This document shows, one piece after another, positions 1 through 10,819 of a stretch of 20,653 nucleotides of DNA. The stretch covers positions 1 through 20,653 of the forward strand of contig JABANP010000724.1 of NCBI GenBank assembly GCA_013115135.1, read 5' to 3'. The notes under the pieces were generated by a model. That model searched no databases. It worked only from the letters and a program-made list of their open reading frames with translations, and had not been told where the DNA came from. A program made the translations under genes and the position numbers. Positions within the stretch are counted from its first letter, which is position 1. The number at the start of each line of letters is the position of its first letter. This DNA is from Perkinsus olseni (Eukaryota > Perkinsozoa > Perkinsida > Perkinsidae).

Positions 1-270
1 AACGCAACTTTTCAGCAATCCCGTTGTACTATAGTTTTTGTCATCTCATGACATGGAGGCATGGACGACGGCAAGGGACAACAGCATGCCAAGCATGGTT
101 CAAAATAGACCACCACCTGAGGCCACGATGGGTGTTCAGGAAGCAGAGACCCGGCCATGAGGTGAGGTAATACCAACCCTAGGAAGGGACGGGGCCGGCA
201 GGACACCCCATCCTCCGCCGGAAGCTGGGCTGTTCTGTTATGAGGGATGTATTCGTGAATAGGGGAGTGC
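1..270. other. 5' flank, no gene seen
   Basis: No frame here shows convincing protein-like content. The open minus-strand frame across 12-347 overlaps the first exon of the plus-strand gene at 271 and looks like a shadow. The reading frame of that gene has an in-frame TGA about 15 bases before its ATG, so the gene probably starts at 271, unless a further upstream exon exists. Confidence 0.4.
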
Positions 271-1405
271 ATGATAAGAACGGTTGGGTTTAGGAAGAAG
301 TCCCCGATGCTGACAGTCAACGAACGGGTATTCTGGCAGCCAGGCATGCGAGCTAGCCCCGCCTTCAGAGCCTCGGTAAGGCAGCCCTCTATCGCTGATC
401 ACCTCTGCAACAGGTGCTCAACGGTCTTGAGCCGACACACTCCCCTATGACCAGGCTGCCTCGGACGTACAGTGGGTGAGCCGCTCCCTTCCGCTACTCA
501 GCTCATCCCTCGACCTTCAGGATGGGCAGCCCGGAGTATGTTGGACGACAGTACCTCCTGACGCAGGATCATGTGCCGGAACACCTCCGATTAGTAGTAC
601 AGGATAGAGTATCTTAGGTCGACTCTAGTCCAATACACAGGCGTATGATTCCATCGACACCCCATTGTCGTCCCATCTTGCCACAGTGTCCACGGACCTA
701 TTCCCGCACAGGCAGCTGGCTAAGCTCTGTGAGGAGTTCGATACCGTAATCACTACACCTTAGCTTTGTCATCTCTCCCATCGATGGTCGATAGGTGTGG
801 CATCATGGCAAGATCCGTAGAGGTGGCAAGCTACAGGCCTTCCAGGACAAACAGTCATCGTGAGCCCCCCTCTCCGATGCTACGGACCCTTCTCTACTGG
901 CAACGTACAGGTCCCAGCAGAGAGGCCCTTACCCTTACGTAGAGGAGGCTGGCTTCCCTATACTGGACCTCTTCGTTAATGAAGTCAGACTTCCCACTCT
1001 TTCTGATCTGGCTGTGTGTTACCCACCCCACTAGGTTCTCTACACGAAGCATCGGTTCAAGCAACGACAGCATCCTAAGTGGAATGTGTGGAAGAAGTTT
1101 AAGAGTCGGTGTAGACGGCGGTACTCTGGAAGGTAGTAGCAGCCCTTTCACTACGTTGTGGTCGTGAAAGTAGCATAAAATCGAACCATTTGACCGAGCA
1201 CGAACCCGCATATCTCGTCAACCTGTTGGACACGCTCATCAGGCTGTCGTCAGGTGAGCAGCTTATGGGTTGTCTCTCCTTCAGAGAGGCGGTATTAAAC
1301 CGCAAGAAGCTGATCGCGTGGAAGTTCAGAGTGCAGAACAAGAGTACTCAAGTAGTCACCCAGGCGAAAAACCAGGCAACCAAAAAGGAGGCGGGCGGCG
1401 GATAG
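271..1405 (+). CDS. Hypothetical basic protein, 8 exons, about 275 aa
   Basis: I do not recognise this protein. The exons are 271-375, 414-475, 521-608, 641-745, 795-859, 911-983, 1035-1132 and 1174-1405. All seven introns are GT-AG, 32-51 nt, and the exons sum to 828 nt, a multiple of three. The start is the first ATG after an in-frame stop. The N-terminus (MIRTVGFRKKSP) is basic, as in mitochondrial targeting peptides. A later block reads KHRFKQRQHPKWNVWKKF, followed by SRCRRRY, which is strongly cationic and tryptophan-containing. The C-terminus is lysine-rich and ends KKEAGGG. A mitochondrial ribosomal or RNA-binding role would fit this composition, but that is inference only. The next gene converges on it from the right after a 419-bp gap. 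Confidence 0.6.
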
Positions 1406-1824
1406 TCTTTGGCAGACTGTGGTGGTGCATGCCAGCGTTTGTTATGGTTTCTGAACTCATCTAAGTGCCGAGTTCCATTAGCTGAGTGTAAACTACCACC
1501 GCGCGTGGGAAGTGTCCGTGGCTGTGGGCGGGAAAAATAGAGACATCCGACAGGCGTGTGCTCTATCATGCATCCTGCTGACAGGGAACGCTCTCTCGGT
1601 AGACATTGCGGACACAGGTCGAGTGCTCGCTATTAATCCTTCAGAATGCCACCACACTGGCTCCTACGTGGGAATGTTTGCTTTGGCACTCAGCAACGTG
1701 CAGGCTCTTCCCTCCGCCGATGGTGCTGGCTGGTAACCCAACAGAAGAGAGTTGGGGAAATGATGGTATGAACATCGCCGTCATGCAATGACTAGTACAT
1801 ATGTACTGATATAAATTAGAACTA
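1406..1824. other. Convergent intergenic stretch, status unclear
   Basis: This stretch separates the stop of the plus-strand gene at 1405 from the stop of the minus-strand gene at 1825, so it should hold two 3' untranslated regions. An open plus frame (1512-1736) exists and contains possible splice sites, but I see no recognisable motif or initiation context. No hairpin followed by a T-run or RNA gene is evident. Confidence 0.4.
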
Positions 1825-3277
1825 TCACTGTTGGAAACAAGCATCAGGTGCCAAGGAGCAGCTCTTAGCATCACCACCATACAGCACACTCCGTAGACAT
1901 CTCCACCAGCACGCTGGTCTGTCCACGCCCTCAGCAGGAAGAGGAGGAGGAGGGGCTTTATCCTTCTCAATAGCCTCTTTTAGTTGAGTAATCGTCAATG
2001 CCAACTCCTGTGTTTGCCTTTCTTGCTTCTCCAACGATTCGGTTATGTTCCGTTGCCAACCTAAAAGATACGCTCCTCTATCGAGTGCGGTGAGGGGTAT
2101 CTTACCCATGTCCTGCATAGCACCAGGGATGCTCATGCGCATCAGCATTTGCTGTTCATGCGTCCGAAGAGCCTTCTGACTGAGGGAATGGACCAGGGCG
2201 CCCGACGGGGGAGTCGACCCTCGTCCTCCCGACCGTCGTCGCCTCCTACGTTCACTCAGCATCGGTGTGCTGGCGTTGCCTAGAACCAGTCCCCTCCACA
2301 CCGATGCCGCAGAGGGATGCCTACTGGAGCTGGCACCATGAGTAGACTTCTGCTCCTCGATGTAGTCCCTCAGGAACATGTATATGGCATCAGATATTTC
2401 CCCTGTGGTGAGCAGCTGAGCTGGATCGTCTGGTATCGCCCTAACGCCCAGGATGCAGGACCGAGGTCGACGGCCCCGTCCACTACGCCAGGACGTTATC
2501 CCAGTAGTTGGCCGCCTCCTCGTTGTCGCATCTCTTCTTCACGTCCGAGACGATTGCGGCGACATCCCCAGCCTTCACCCCATCAACCTCCGGGCGCGAG
2601 GCTTGGCAAGCGTCCAAGACCCGATCTCGAAAGATACGAATACCTGCATGATGTTCCAGAGTCGACCTTAGGATACTCCTGTGCCCTCACCGTCTAGGAT
2701 AACATCACCGCTAGTATCCTCAATATCCCCTGCCCGGTCGATGGCCCTCCAGAATGACAGGAAGTCCATATCCTCGTTGTCAACCTGCCATCACAACAGC
2801 CGCTGTTGACAGACGTGATGAGCAGCCAATGGGCACTTCGGTCAGGTTCAAGAGGGTGTTCTTCCACCTCTCGATAAGCTGAGGGCGAGGGCACACGGAG
2901 ACGTTCGTGTCCTCTGCTGCCGTGACGTCGTTTGTGTCTACCAAGCACGACTGAGGTGAGCCTCGAGGATGTCGCCAACTCCTGCTACCCTCATCATCCC
3001 TTGCACAGTGAGCGGCATAGAAATGATACGAGAATGCTGCATTGTGGAAGAGGACCGATGGTATGGCAGCGTTCTCGGGTACGGCGGTGGACCGATCCGC
3101 CTCTGATGAACCGTGAAGTTCCCCCTACTGAGCACTCCCCTAGCACTCACGATCGCCCGAGGTTTGCTCGACTGGAGGGCTGTGGGCGGGTAGGCTTATC
3201 ATGGAGGGAGAGTCCATAGCAGGCCCCTTGGATGGGGTATGGTCTAATACCTTGACGCCACTGTTAGGACTGAACAT
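1825..3277 (-). CDS. Hypothetical alpha-helical/coiled-coil protein, 6 exons, 402 aa
   Basis: I do not recognise this family. Reading right to left, the exons are 3151-3277, 2989-3102, 2837-2937, 2691-2784, 2487-2643 and 1825-2440. They sum to 1209 nt, and the five GT-AG introns are 46-52 nt. The start is the ATG at 3277. The first third is disordered and Pro/Ser-rich. The middle is predicted helical and rich in D, E and W (for example NEDMDFLSFWRAID and NEEAANYWDNV). Then comes an arginine cluster (ERRRRRRS), followed by a heptad-like helix around EKQERQTQELALTITQLK, which suggests a coiled coil and self-association or a binding partner. The middle part loosely recalls regulatory helical bundles, but I cannot assign one. 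The 51-nt intron 2938-2988 keeps frame if retained. Confidence 0.65.
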
Positions 3278-3401
3278 ACTACCAACAACAGATGATAACT
3301 AGGATGAGAGGTGACCACCCGGCCGACGCAAGGAGTGCAGGATCTATTAGGAAATTATCTTAATAACACGCAGTGTTTATCAACAACCGTATCATCCACA
3401 A

Positions 3402-4935
3402 TTAGAAGGTCTGAGGAGAAGAAGGACATACCACCACGGGGAAGAGCCCCTGCTTCTGCCACTCACCGCCGAGTCCAGCATGCTGCCCATGATCTGTAGT
3501 ATATTATTCTCGAGTGTCTCCTCAACATTGCGCTCCTACCACAAGCTACCATAACTCCCCCTCATCACAACGACCGCTATTACCAGTCCCTTCTTAGGGT
3601 CAACCTTGCCTGCATTCTTCACTACGATTTCCTCCTCAGTCAGCTTCGTCTCATCCCGGATCAGGTCATTATATCTGTTGGCTATTCTCCCGCCCATCCA
3701 AAGTTGAAATTGTCATTACCCCTTGGTCATTTTCAGTATGTTACTCATCAGCTCCGAGTTACGCTTGTCATGATCAGAGTAGCTTCTCAACCTTAAAAAA
3801 TAACCAATACTCTAGCGGAGCGAAGCGGTCTATGATACTACCTTAGGCCGTCTTGCCACTTCTCTTTATGGAGGTTGAGCAGCATCCTTTGCTCCAAGGG
3901 ATTCTTCTTGTAGCTGATTGCAATACCTGATAGAGGGCATTGCGTTGTGAAAGCGATGGTATGGGGTTACTGTAGTAGTGTCTGTTAAGGCCGTGGATAA
4001 GGGCTGACAATGATGGCCTGTTAAGATGACCGATGTTGGAGGTTGTCTGTCGAGGCTCCTGGCCCAACATCAACATTTGAGGGTTGATCAATCGGAAGCA
4101 GTCTATGACCACCTTCCCCTTCACGGACTGAAACACACATCACACTAGCCATGCCATCGAGCAGTCGAAGCAGGCATTCAGTCTTGTCGTCAGGGAACGC
4201 GGGGTGTAGGAGCGAGAGATCCACAGAGCCCTCCTAGGGTCGGGAGAGAGCACAGCACTAACCTGAATTGGGTCCACGACGATGCCCACGGCACGAGGGT
4301 TGAGCTGCTCGAAGGCTTGTTGGGTGTTGATATCAGTACCAGAGAACCAACAGCCAAAGCCAGGATGGGAATGATACCACCCCACCACATTCTCAGACCT
4401 AATAAGAGGGTATAGGGGAATGGGATGCCTTCCTCAGTATGACCTTCCTGTCTGGTTGAGCATCTCCAGCATGGTAGCCTGGAAAACCTCATCGATAGAT
4501 TCGACTGATACCGTGTTACCTGCATTGATTAGGGGAAGAGATGGTATTCACCTAGCGGAGATGACCAGACTTACCGGACTGCGGCATCGAGAACACATCC
4601 ACCACCTTCACAGTGTAGTCGTCGATGAACTCTCCCAAGAGTAATCCCATAACCTCCATCGGCACGCCCGCGCGACCTGCAAGGGACACCCTTGACGCCT
4701 ACTACCCGCCCTATACCCGATACAGCCTTCCCTCGCCGATACTACCATGCTTCAGCATCTTTAACAAGGCCAGGCTGGATACGAACACCTATGATGAAGA
4801 TGACTCTAACATGTCGCCCTTTCCTCGAGCTGATACTACCTGTTCGCTGGTATCAGGGAGAGTCTGGTCCTCCCGTCCCATGGCGGCCCCTCCACCACCG
4901 GCGAGGTTCTGCAACTGCTGCTGTAAGTTCATCAT
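3402..4935 (-). CDS. PSMD14: 26S proteasome regulatory subunit RPN11 (JAMM deubiquitinase)
   Basis: This is the zinc-dependent deubiquitinase of the proteasome lid, which removes ubiquitin chains from substrates as they are translocated. Spliced length is 936 nt (311 aa; the human protein has 310). Exons, right to left: 4840-4935, 4746-4788, 4575-4676, 4444-4519, 4263-4398, 3971-4127, 3842-3926, 3720-3791, 3584-3674, 3467-3535 and 3402-3410. The JAMM site is intact: Glu54 in PMEVMG, His115 and His117 in YHSHPGFG, Ser125, and Asp128. Downstream, [13 protein letters not shown] and EPRQTTSN are nearly identical to other eukaryotes. The last exon codes for only two residues plus the stop. Introns are 44-69 nt except one of 135 nt (4128-4262). 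The frame is open upstream of 4935, but the chosen methionine matches the family length. Confidence 0.96.
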
Positions 4936-5371
4936 CTTTGTCAAGAGGGAAACCGCGATAGAAAAAGTGTTGAACTGATAACGATGATGATGGACTAGGG
5001 TAGTACGACAAGCCACCTCCCCTCCCCTCTGCACTAACGGCAATGCACAGACATCATCATGTATATGCCAGGGACGTCTAAGGATGGTATTAAAACTGGC
5101 TGGGAGAGGGAATATCCTCGAACCACACAGAAAATGTATATACAGCACTGTTCACAGCACGCAGCAACTCCTTACTCCCAGCATTAGCATAACGGTCAAG
5201 AACACTTCAACCAAGTCCCTCGCCAGATAGACAAAAGAAGAAATTAATCGCCAAATAATTTCGTGGCGCGTGACGCTGTAATCATGACCCTCATGGCCGT
5301 GGTCTAGGGTTCGTTGCCTCTACATCTGCGTTAGTCCCTTGTTGTTGCTGTTTCTCTTGTGTCTTCTTGAT
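4936..5371. other. Divergent promoter region between RPN11 and CCDC25
   Basis: These 436 bp separate two genes transcribed away from each other, so they should contain both promoters and 5' untranslated regions. The minus frame leading into RPN11 stays open to about 5148, but it lacks similarity to RPN11 N-termini. I see no clear promoter motif or RNA gene. Confidence 0.5.
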
Positions 5372-6453
5372 ATGGTGTTTTTCTACGATTGCTGTGACCC
5401 TCGTTACAAGGTCTACATGGGCCGGGATAAATACGAGAATGAGGAGCTTCTCAAGTACGGCTGGCCCGAGGATGTCTGGTTTCATGTAAGTACCACAAAT
5501 CGCGCCAATCACCTCTAGTAGAGGGAGTCCTCAATGCCAACGCTACGATGATAGGTTGACGACCATTCCTCGGCACATGTCTACCTGCGGAGGCCAGTAG
5601 AGCTGCCTAAGATTGATGATATACCGGAAGAAGTACTCGAAGAGATGTGCCAACTGACGAAGAACAACTCCATTGAGGGGAGTAAGGCTTCCAAGGTTGA
5701 CATTGTGTAAGGCGGGCGATCAGGGTAGGAGGACTACTGAGGCTGTGCAGGTACACAGGTTTCAAGAACCTCCGAAAGGGAGCGGATATGGCCACTGGAC
5801 AAGTAGGCTTCCATGACACCAAGAAGTGCAAGTACTACTACTGGGAGGTTGAAGGTTCTCGCGTAATTTAAATCGTAATCAGATTCGTCCGTAACCTCCA
5901 TCGGGATAGAGAAATTGTTAAGAGGATTGAGAAGACCAAGAGAGAGGTTGAAGTTGATCTCTACGCTGAGAAGGAGGAGCGGGATCGTAAGGAACGATTA
6001 GCGCGCAAGAAGGTAGTGTTCAGAGAGGCTCGGCTGGGGTACCCTCAGGGTAGAGTTAGGGGAGTTGTGGTAGTAGGAATTGTAACATGTTGTAGGCTGC
6101 CAAGGAGAGAGCCATCCGTGAGAAGGCTGAGAAGGAGGCGGCTATCAAGGAGAAGGAGTTACGCAGCTATAAGGCGTTTGATGTAATGCGGGAGTGCTTC
6201 ATGCTTGTGTACATTCTTTGACTAACAAAGGCCTCCAGAGTCGCTGCTAAGCTCGTTAGCAATTAACTAAGACGCTGATCGAGGCCTTCCTGCGAGACCT
6301 TTTACCGAAACGACGGAGCTGGACCCCGACTGTCCGTCCTGACTGTCGCTGCCTCTGCTTCAGGAATGCGATGAGTTGAAAACCACCAACGTAGAGCTTG
6401 GTGGTGACGGGACTATCGAGTCGTGTCGTGAGATCGAGGATGACTTCATGTAA
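5372..6453 (+). CDS. CCDC25: CCDC25-like NFACT-R domain protein
   Basis: Homologue of coiled-coil domain protein 25, which consists of an NFACT-R domain and a charged helix; the human protein is described as a sensor of extracellular DNA, while its role in protists is unknown. Exons: 5372-5485, 5555-5706, 5751-5854, 5912-6012, 6096-6182, a probable 24-nt exon 6231-6254, and 6364-6453. Diagnostic matches are YMGRDKYENEELLKYGWPED, SSAHVYLR, KIDDIPEEVLEE, GADMATGQVGFH and the coiled-coil start IEKTK. The C-terminus ends in EIEDDFM, like DSDEFM in animals. With the mini-exon the protein has 223 residues, without it 215; both keep frame. The donor of the third intron (5855, GTTCTC) is weak. It lies 148 bp upstream of the Derlin gene on the same strand. 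Confidence 0.9.
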
Positions 6454-6601
6454 GGAGGAGCCCGGCAAGGGAAAGCAACGTTTACTACCGCACTTATGTG
6501 TATAGCAGCATCACCTCATTCCTCGGACATCGCCACTTTTGCGTTAAGTTTAATAGAGCTTGGGCCACCGCCTCTTCTCGTCATCAGTTTTTACCACGGA
6601 A

Positions 6602-7721
6602 ATGGATAACCTGATCGGTAACATACCCCCGGTGACCAAGGTAGGGAGCTGAGCCCCGTGATTTTCATAACATCGCCTCCTGATCAGGGCATGCTATGCA
6701 TATCCTTCGGCCTTATGGCGGCATGTACCCTCGAGTTCATATCGCCATTCTCCCTCTACTTCAACTGGTAGTACTCTCCTGCTGAGCTTCCCTCTTTCTA
6801 GAGCCCCTCGTGAAAGTTTTTGAGATTTGCTCTGGCGAATTGAGAAAAGGAATTTCCTTCTAGGCAATGGGCTATCACCTGCGCTTCAGCCAGTGTTTCT
6901 CCGTTACACTTTCTCTTCACTGTGCGATCGGGCTAACCTTGAGCTTATGTCAGCATAGTTGTAGTGGAACGCGAAGCTGCCGAGGAAAACCCGAACTCTA
7001 CGATCGCTATGATGCGAGACTCCGGATGAGTCGTCCGTATCACGCAAGACTTGTCATGGTTCTCAGGGAGATGGTATGGGAGCACGGCCAATGGTGGCGG
7101 TTGTTCACCTGCTTCCTCTTCTATGGCGACCTAGGAGTCGGCTTCATGTGGAATGTTTATGTCATGTACTTCTACTGTTCACAACTGGAAGAAGTTGTCT
7201 TCCGCCAAAGGTAGCCTCTCCCCTTCTCTCGCCCTCCCGAGCCCTCCTCTTCAGATCTGGGGATTTCGTGTACATGCTACTCGTCTCGATGTTCATGCTC
7301 CTGGGCATATCCTTCCTTACTGGACACTTCTCCAACTTCTACTCGGGTGCTATCATCGACGTCATGACGTAAGAGACGCTCCCAACCATCTTCCTTCCAG
7401 TCACCCGTCGCAGGTACGTCTGGGCCCGGCGGAATCCGGGTGCTCGGGTACACGTCATCGCCTTCACCGTGAAGGCCCCTTATCTACCTTGGATACTCGC
7501 CGGGATTTCGCTGGTAGGCCACGCTCCAACCGAAGATACGTTTCTAGACTCGGTTTTAGATCATGGGAGGGCAGTTGGCTGACCACCTACAGGGCATCCT
7601 AGCCGGCCACATCTACTACTTTTTTACGGACGTCTACCCGAGGATGCCTACTTCCCACGGCCTGCAGGTTTTGAAGACGCCAAAGTTCCTCAAGTGGATA
7701 TGCGGGCAGAAGGATGATTAG
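6602..7721 (+). CDS. DERL: Derlin family ER-associated degradation protein
   Basis: Rhomboid-like pseudoprotease of the ER membrane that helps retrotranslocate misfolded proteins to the cytosol for proteasomal destruction. Exons: 6602-6640, 6688-6767, 7067-7210, 7255-7368, 7414-7513 and 7560-7721, giving 639 nt and 212 aa. Seen: IPPVTK and EFISPFSLYFNW near the N-terminus, the family WR motif at Trp50-Arg51 (QWWRLFTCFLFYGD), YVWARRNPGARV, KAPYLPWILAG, the GILAGHIYYF segment with a GxxxG pair (Gly171, Gly175), and the ending LKTPKFLKW. There are several hydrophobic spans as expected. The C-terminal tail is very short, without the cytosolic SHP box of animal Derlins. The intron 6768-7066 is 299 nt, far longer than the others (44-47 nt). 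Confidence 0.93.
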
Positions 7722-7772
7722 TGTTTTGTACTTCACCGCTGAGCGTGTAAGATATTTCTCATTATCACTACT

Positions 7773-8191
7773 ATGTCGAGCTCAGTGTTGTTATTCCCCA
7801 TGAGGGTTCTCACGGCTCCCTTCAATCCAATGGTAAAACGACACCGTCGGTCAGAGCCTTTAAAGACGGTATTTACAGAGACCGTTGATGAAGGTGGATG
7901 GGAGGTGGATGATTCCCTCATGGACGAGAACACGCCTGCCGCTGCCAACGAGCCCGCCCAATCGACCATAAGGTGCTGCTCTCCCTCACCACCGCCCCTC
8001 TTCGAGTGATGGGTATCTTGTAGTGCGCTGCGTCTGTAAGTTGAAGTGTTATCGAGTTCCCTATCAGGAAGTATCCTGATGCAGCTCCCATAGCACCAAT
8101 AGTACCATCTCTTCCCCCACCCCCACCGGAAGGTTACGTCCTAGCCGAGCTGAGTGATGATGAATACATAATAGCCGAGCTGTCCCCATGA
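7773..8191 (+). CDS. Small hypothetical proline-rich acidic protein, 118 aa
   Basis: Not recognised. Two exons, 7773-8005 and 8068-8191, are joined by a 62-nt GT-AG intron and sum to 357 nt. The protein starts MSSSVLLFPMRVLTAPF, has an acidic middle (VDEGGWEVDDSLMDE), then proline runs (CSPSPPPLFE and PSLPPPPPEGY), and ends with a repeated acidic phrase, VLAELSDDEYIIAELSP. The proline tracts could bind SH3, WW or profilin-type partners, but this is inference. It begins only 51 bp after the Derlin stop on the same strand, so the Derlin 3' untranslated region must be very short or overlap. The hydrophobic start is not long enough to call a membrane segment. Confidence 0.5.
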
Positions 8192-8309
8192 ATACAGGAA
8201 TTTCAATTCGAATGTTGATGGATCGTGTTTAACAGCAATTACTCAATGGGATGAACTCAGTGAAGTCTTAACAACGCAAGGGCGGGCCACCAGCAGAGAC
8301 AATGGTTCA

Positions 8310-9264
8310 CTACTCCTTATTGGAGGTATCATCCTCCTCTCTATCAGAGTACTTCTTGAACTCGGACATACCAACATCAGCCTTCCCATCGATCTCCTGG
8401 TAAACATACACCACGGCATTGGACCCTTGTACCTGTTGTAAATATCATCATAGAAGTCATAGCTAGAGGTGTCAGTAAACTCACCGCCATGAGCATAAAC
8501 GCCGGTGTAGTTGTACCATCCGGACGCACTCCAGTGGCCTGTGACCTGAACTTATGATGCTGTCAACAGGCCCCTCTCCATGAAGGGACTCACCCGAGCA
8601 AGTTGGGATCATAGGCACCAGTGGCAGAGCCAGGGTTGATGAAAAACTTACCCTGAGAGGAGGCAAGGCTGTTCCCATCACTCCAACCATTGTCCTACCC
8701 GATGCTCCGTTATGCCATGCACGTGGGGAGAGCCGTACACTAGGATATCCACGTCGAGCTTCCTTTGCCACATACTCAATGCCTCCTGAATATACAAAAA
8801 GTTGGTACGGAGACCTCTGGGAAGGAGCGTACAAGGTCCCCCTGTGGGGTAATCTGATGACCGTGTATAAGGCCGATCCGGAAATCTCCAACCTTGCAGG
8901 TTATGTACTCCGGTAGTGGCTTGTCTTCACTATCAGTATCCTCCAGTTCACCTCGAACCTGATGGCAAAGTCCGTGGCCGGGAGAAGGATACCGAGCAAT
9001 GCTCACGACGTAGATGGACTGTTGGCCCATGACTCGGACATTCTCCTGCATCTCCTTGCTGGACCCTATGTTACCAGTACAAAGTACCGTTCCGATTTTG
9101 TCCGTGTTCTGAGATTATCGAGCGATTCCAGCGGATGGGAGACGTGCCCCGTGTACTACCAGTAGTTCCCTAAAACATAGGGGCAGCTCCCTAGCCCTCT
9201 CGGGTATGTACATATCCCCGATGAGGAGGACAAGCTCGCCAAAGGAAGAGTCCTCGTCTGACAT
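8310..9264 (-). CDS. VPS29: VPS29, retromer subunit with metallophosphoesterase fold
   Basis: Scaffold subunit of retromer, which binds VPS35 and recycles endosomal cargo. Seven exons, right to left: 9160-9264, 9007-9108, 8833-8958, 8699-8785, 8594-8652, 8485-8545 and 8310-8432; total 663 nt, 220 aa, six introns of 46-52 nt. Matches: [84 protein letters not shown] and [10 protein letters not shown]. The family is usually not an active phosphatase. Here the first metal-site His (GDLHIP in animals) is Tyr (GDMYIP), and the GHTH box is altered to GSPHVHG. It has a short acidic extension at the N-terminus and an acidic tail ([11 protein letters not shown]). The 118-aa gene converges on it. Confidence 0.94.
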
Positions 9265-9374
9265 ATCCGACAGGACCACCAAACTTCACTAAGTGGTCTG
9301 CTTAGGCGCGCTACTAGTGACGCAAGGCAGACTGTAGGCACGGAAATCATACAGTGAGGCAGTGTACAGAGGAA

Positions 9375-10612
9375 TCAGCAGTATTTATCGTGGACCTTCT
9401 TAACCCGCATATCCAGCATGTCCTCCTTGGTGACGTTCTTACCAACTTTTTCCGAGTGGGCCTTGTATCCGAAGGCACCGTGTCGTTCGACGTACCTATC
9501 GTCAGAAGACCGTTTCCTGTAGTAACGCCAGTTGTAGTAAGCAGACTCACGTGAATAGGTTCTGTTGCTTTTTCTTGAACTTCTTCTGCAGTTCTTTATC
9601 GATAAGATCCTCCACTGAGCCTAACAGCCAACGAGCAACTCCCTAGAGGCTCCCCGATTTTCTATGCCAAAACGGTCCGATAGCGACGAAAAGTAATGGG
9701 CTTAACTACTCGACACCAGACGGCGTCGTGTCTGTTGGCTAAAATTTTTCCTATGATTTATACCAAATAAAATAAGCCCGGCGGTCCTGTAGCCCTCCTA
9801 ACCCCCTACTAGTACCCTGGCCCTCGGTATTTCCATCCTCGTCAATCTCCTCCTTCTTCAACTTCATCTTTGCCTCCACCTTCCGCCGTAGCACCTCGCC
9901 GTCTTTCCGGACGTGGAACTGAATGATGCATAAACCCCCTCACACAAAGCAGCTAAGGCCTACCTCAGTGGTGGTGACAAAGTCCTGACTGAAGGGATCG
10001 GACACCACCAGAGACCGTGATGACAGGACACTGACCACCTGCCTCTCCTCGATCTGACATCAACGCCCTTCCCACCGAGGAGCGGAGCCTTATCGCCTTA
10101 CTTGAAGGCTCTGTGGGTGGTGTACTAAGATGGTATCACCTTGCTCGATCTCGTCCATGAACTTAGTGTTCATACCCTGAAGAGGTCGGATGGATCTTCC
10201 GACAGATCGTTGCCTACCATCCCCACCTGTATCGTGCTGTTGGTGCAGACAATCCTCCCGGTACACTTCCGTACGGGCACCTCTGCTGGCTCCTGCTCCT
10301 CAACATTACCATCAGAGATTATCAAACCTGGGGGGAAGATACACTTGTCAATGGCGGGTAGGGAGACGAGGGCGCTTTAGACGACACTGAGGTTCGAGCG
10401 CTGGGGCTCTCTACTACTATACAGGATTGAAGTAGAACAAAACACTCACTATCTGTTTTTGTCCAGCTTCGACCTAAGATACCCGTATTAGGAGTAGTAC
10501 CATCATCCTCCGTGTGATGGTGATGATGATGCTTAGACTTCTTCTTTTTCTTCGGCTTCTCCCCTTTCAAAATCAGCGGGCCTTTCCTCACTCTGTCTCC
10601 CAGGGAGGACAT
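9375..10612 (-). CDS. Conserved lysine-rich protein of unknown function with hexahistidine tract
   Basis: Seven exons, right to left: 10483-10612, 10227-10327, 10102-10176, 9964-10053, 9816-9918, 9551-9620 and 9375-9495; 690 nt, 229 aa. The start could also be an in-frame ATG at 10639. The N-terminus reads RKGPLILKGEKPKKKKKS and then six histidines; a KGPLxLKG start with a lysine run recalls nuclear proteins such as FAM32A, but the rest differs. A beta-type middle follows (CTGRIVCTN, FMDEIEQGDTILVHHP, VVSVLSSRSLVVSDPFS). The charged C-terminus has ELQKKFKKKQQ, GAFGYKAHSEK and the ending LDMRVKKVHDKYC. I believe similar uncharacterised proteins exist in apicomplexans, but I could not check. 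Two introns are long for this locus (10328-10482, 155 nt; 9621-9815, 195 nt). Confidence 0.78.
10514..10531 (-). repeat. Hexahistidine-coding CAT/CAC tract
   Basis: Six consecutive histidine codons (CAT and CAC mixed) lie in the first exon of the conserved lysine-rich protein. The tract sits directly after a run of lysine codons. It is part of an open, spliced gene. Confidence 0.9.
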
Positions 10613-10819
10613 GCGCACCCTGTAAACAAGGAACTGCAAACACTGTCATAGTCGCCTCATCACCACACCTGGAAGAAGTCATTTGGCCGATCGGAGATGA
10701 TGGTCTTGCATCGCTCCGCTAAGAGCGCAAGATTTGTTTCCAAATTTTCCGTAGCCGTAAATTGTGAAGTCGAGAACGATCGGTTTGATGATTTCCTTTC
10801 AGCCAACCCGGAAGGGTTT

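Noticed and set aside
4936..5148. N-terminal extension of RPN11 upstream of 4935
   Set aside because: The frame is open but does not resemble any RPN11 N-terminus; the methionine at 4935 gives 311 residues, the usual size.
6867..7602. Several overlapping plus-strand open frames
   Set aside because: They cross the Derlin introns; Derlin homology fixes the true exons and their phases.
10514..10531. Histidine run as an engineered tag or vector contamination
   Set aside because: It lies inside a seven-exon gene with mixed CAT/CAC codons and no linker or vector sequence around it.
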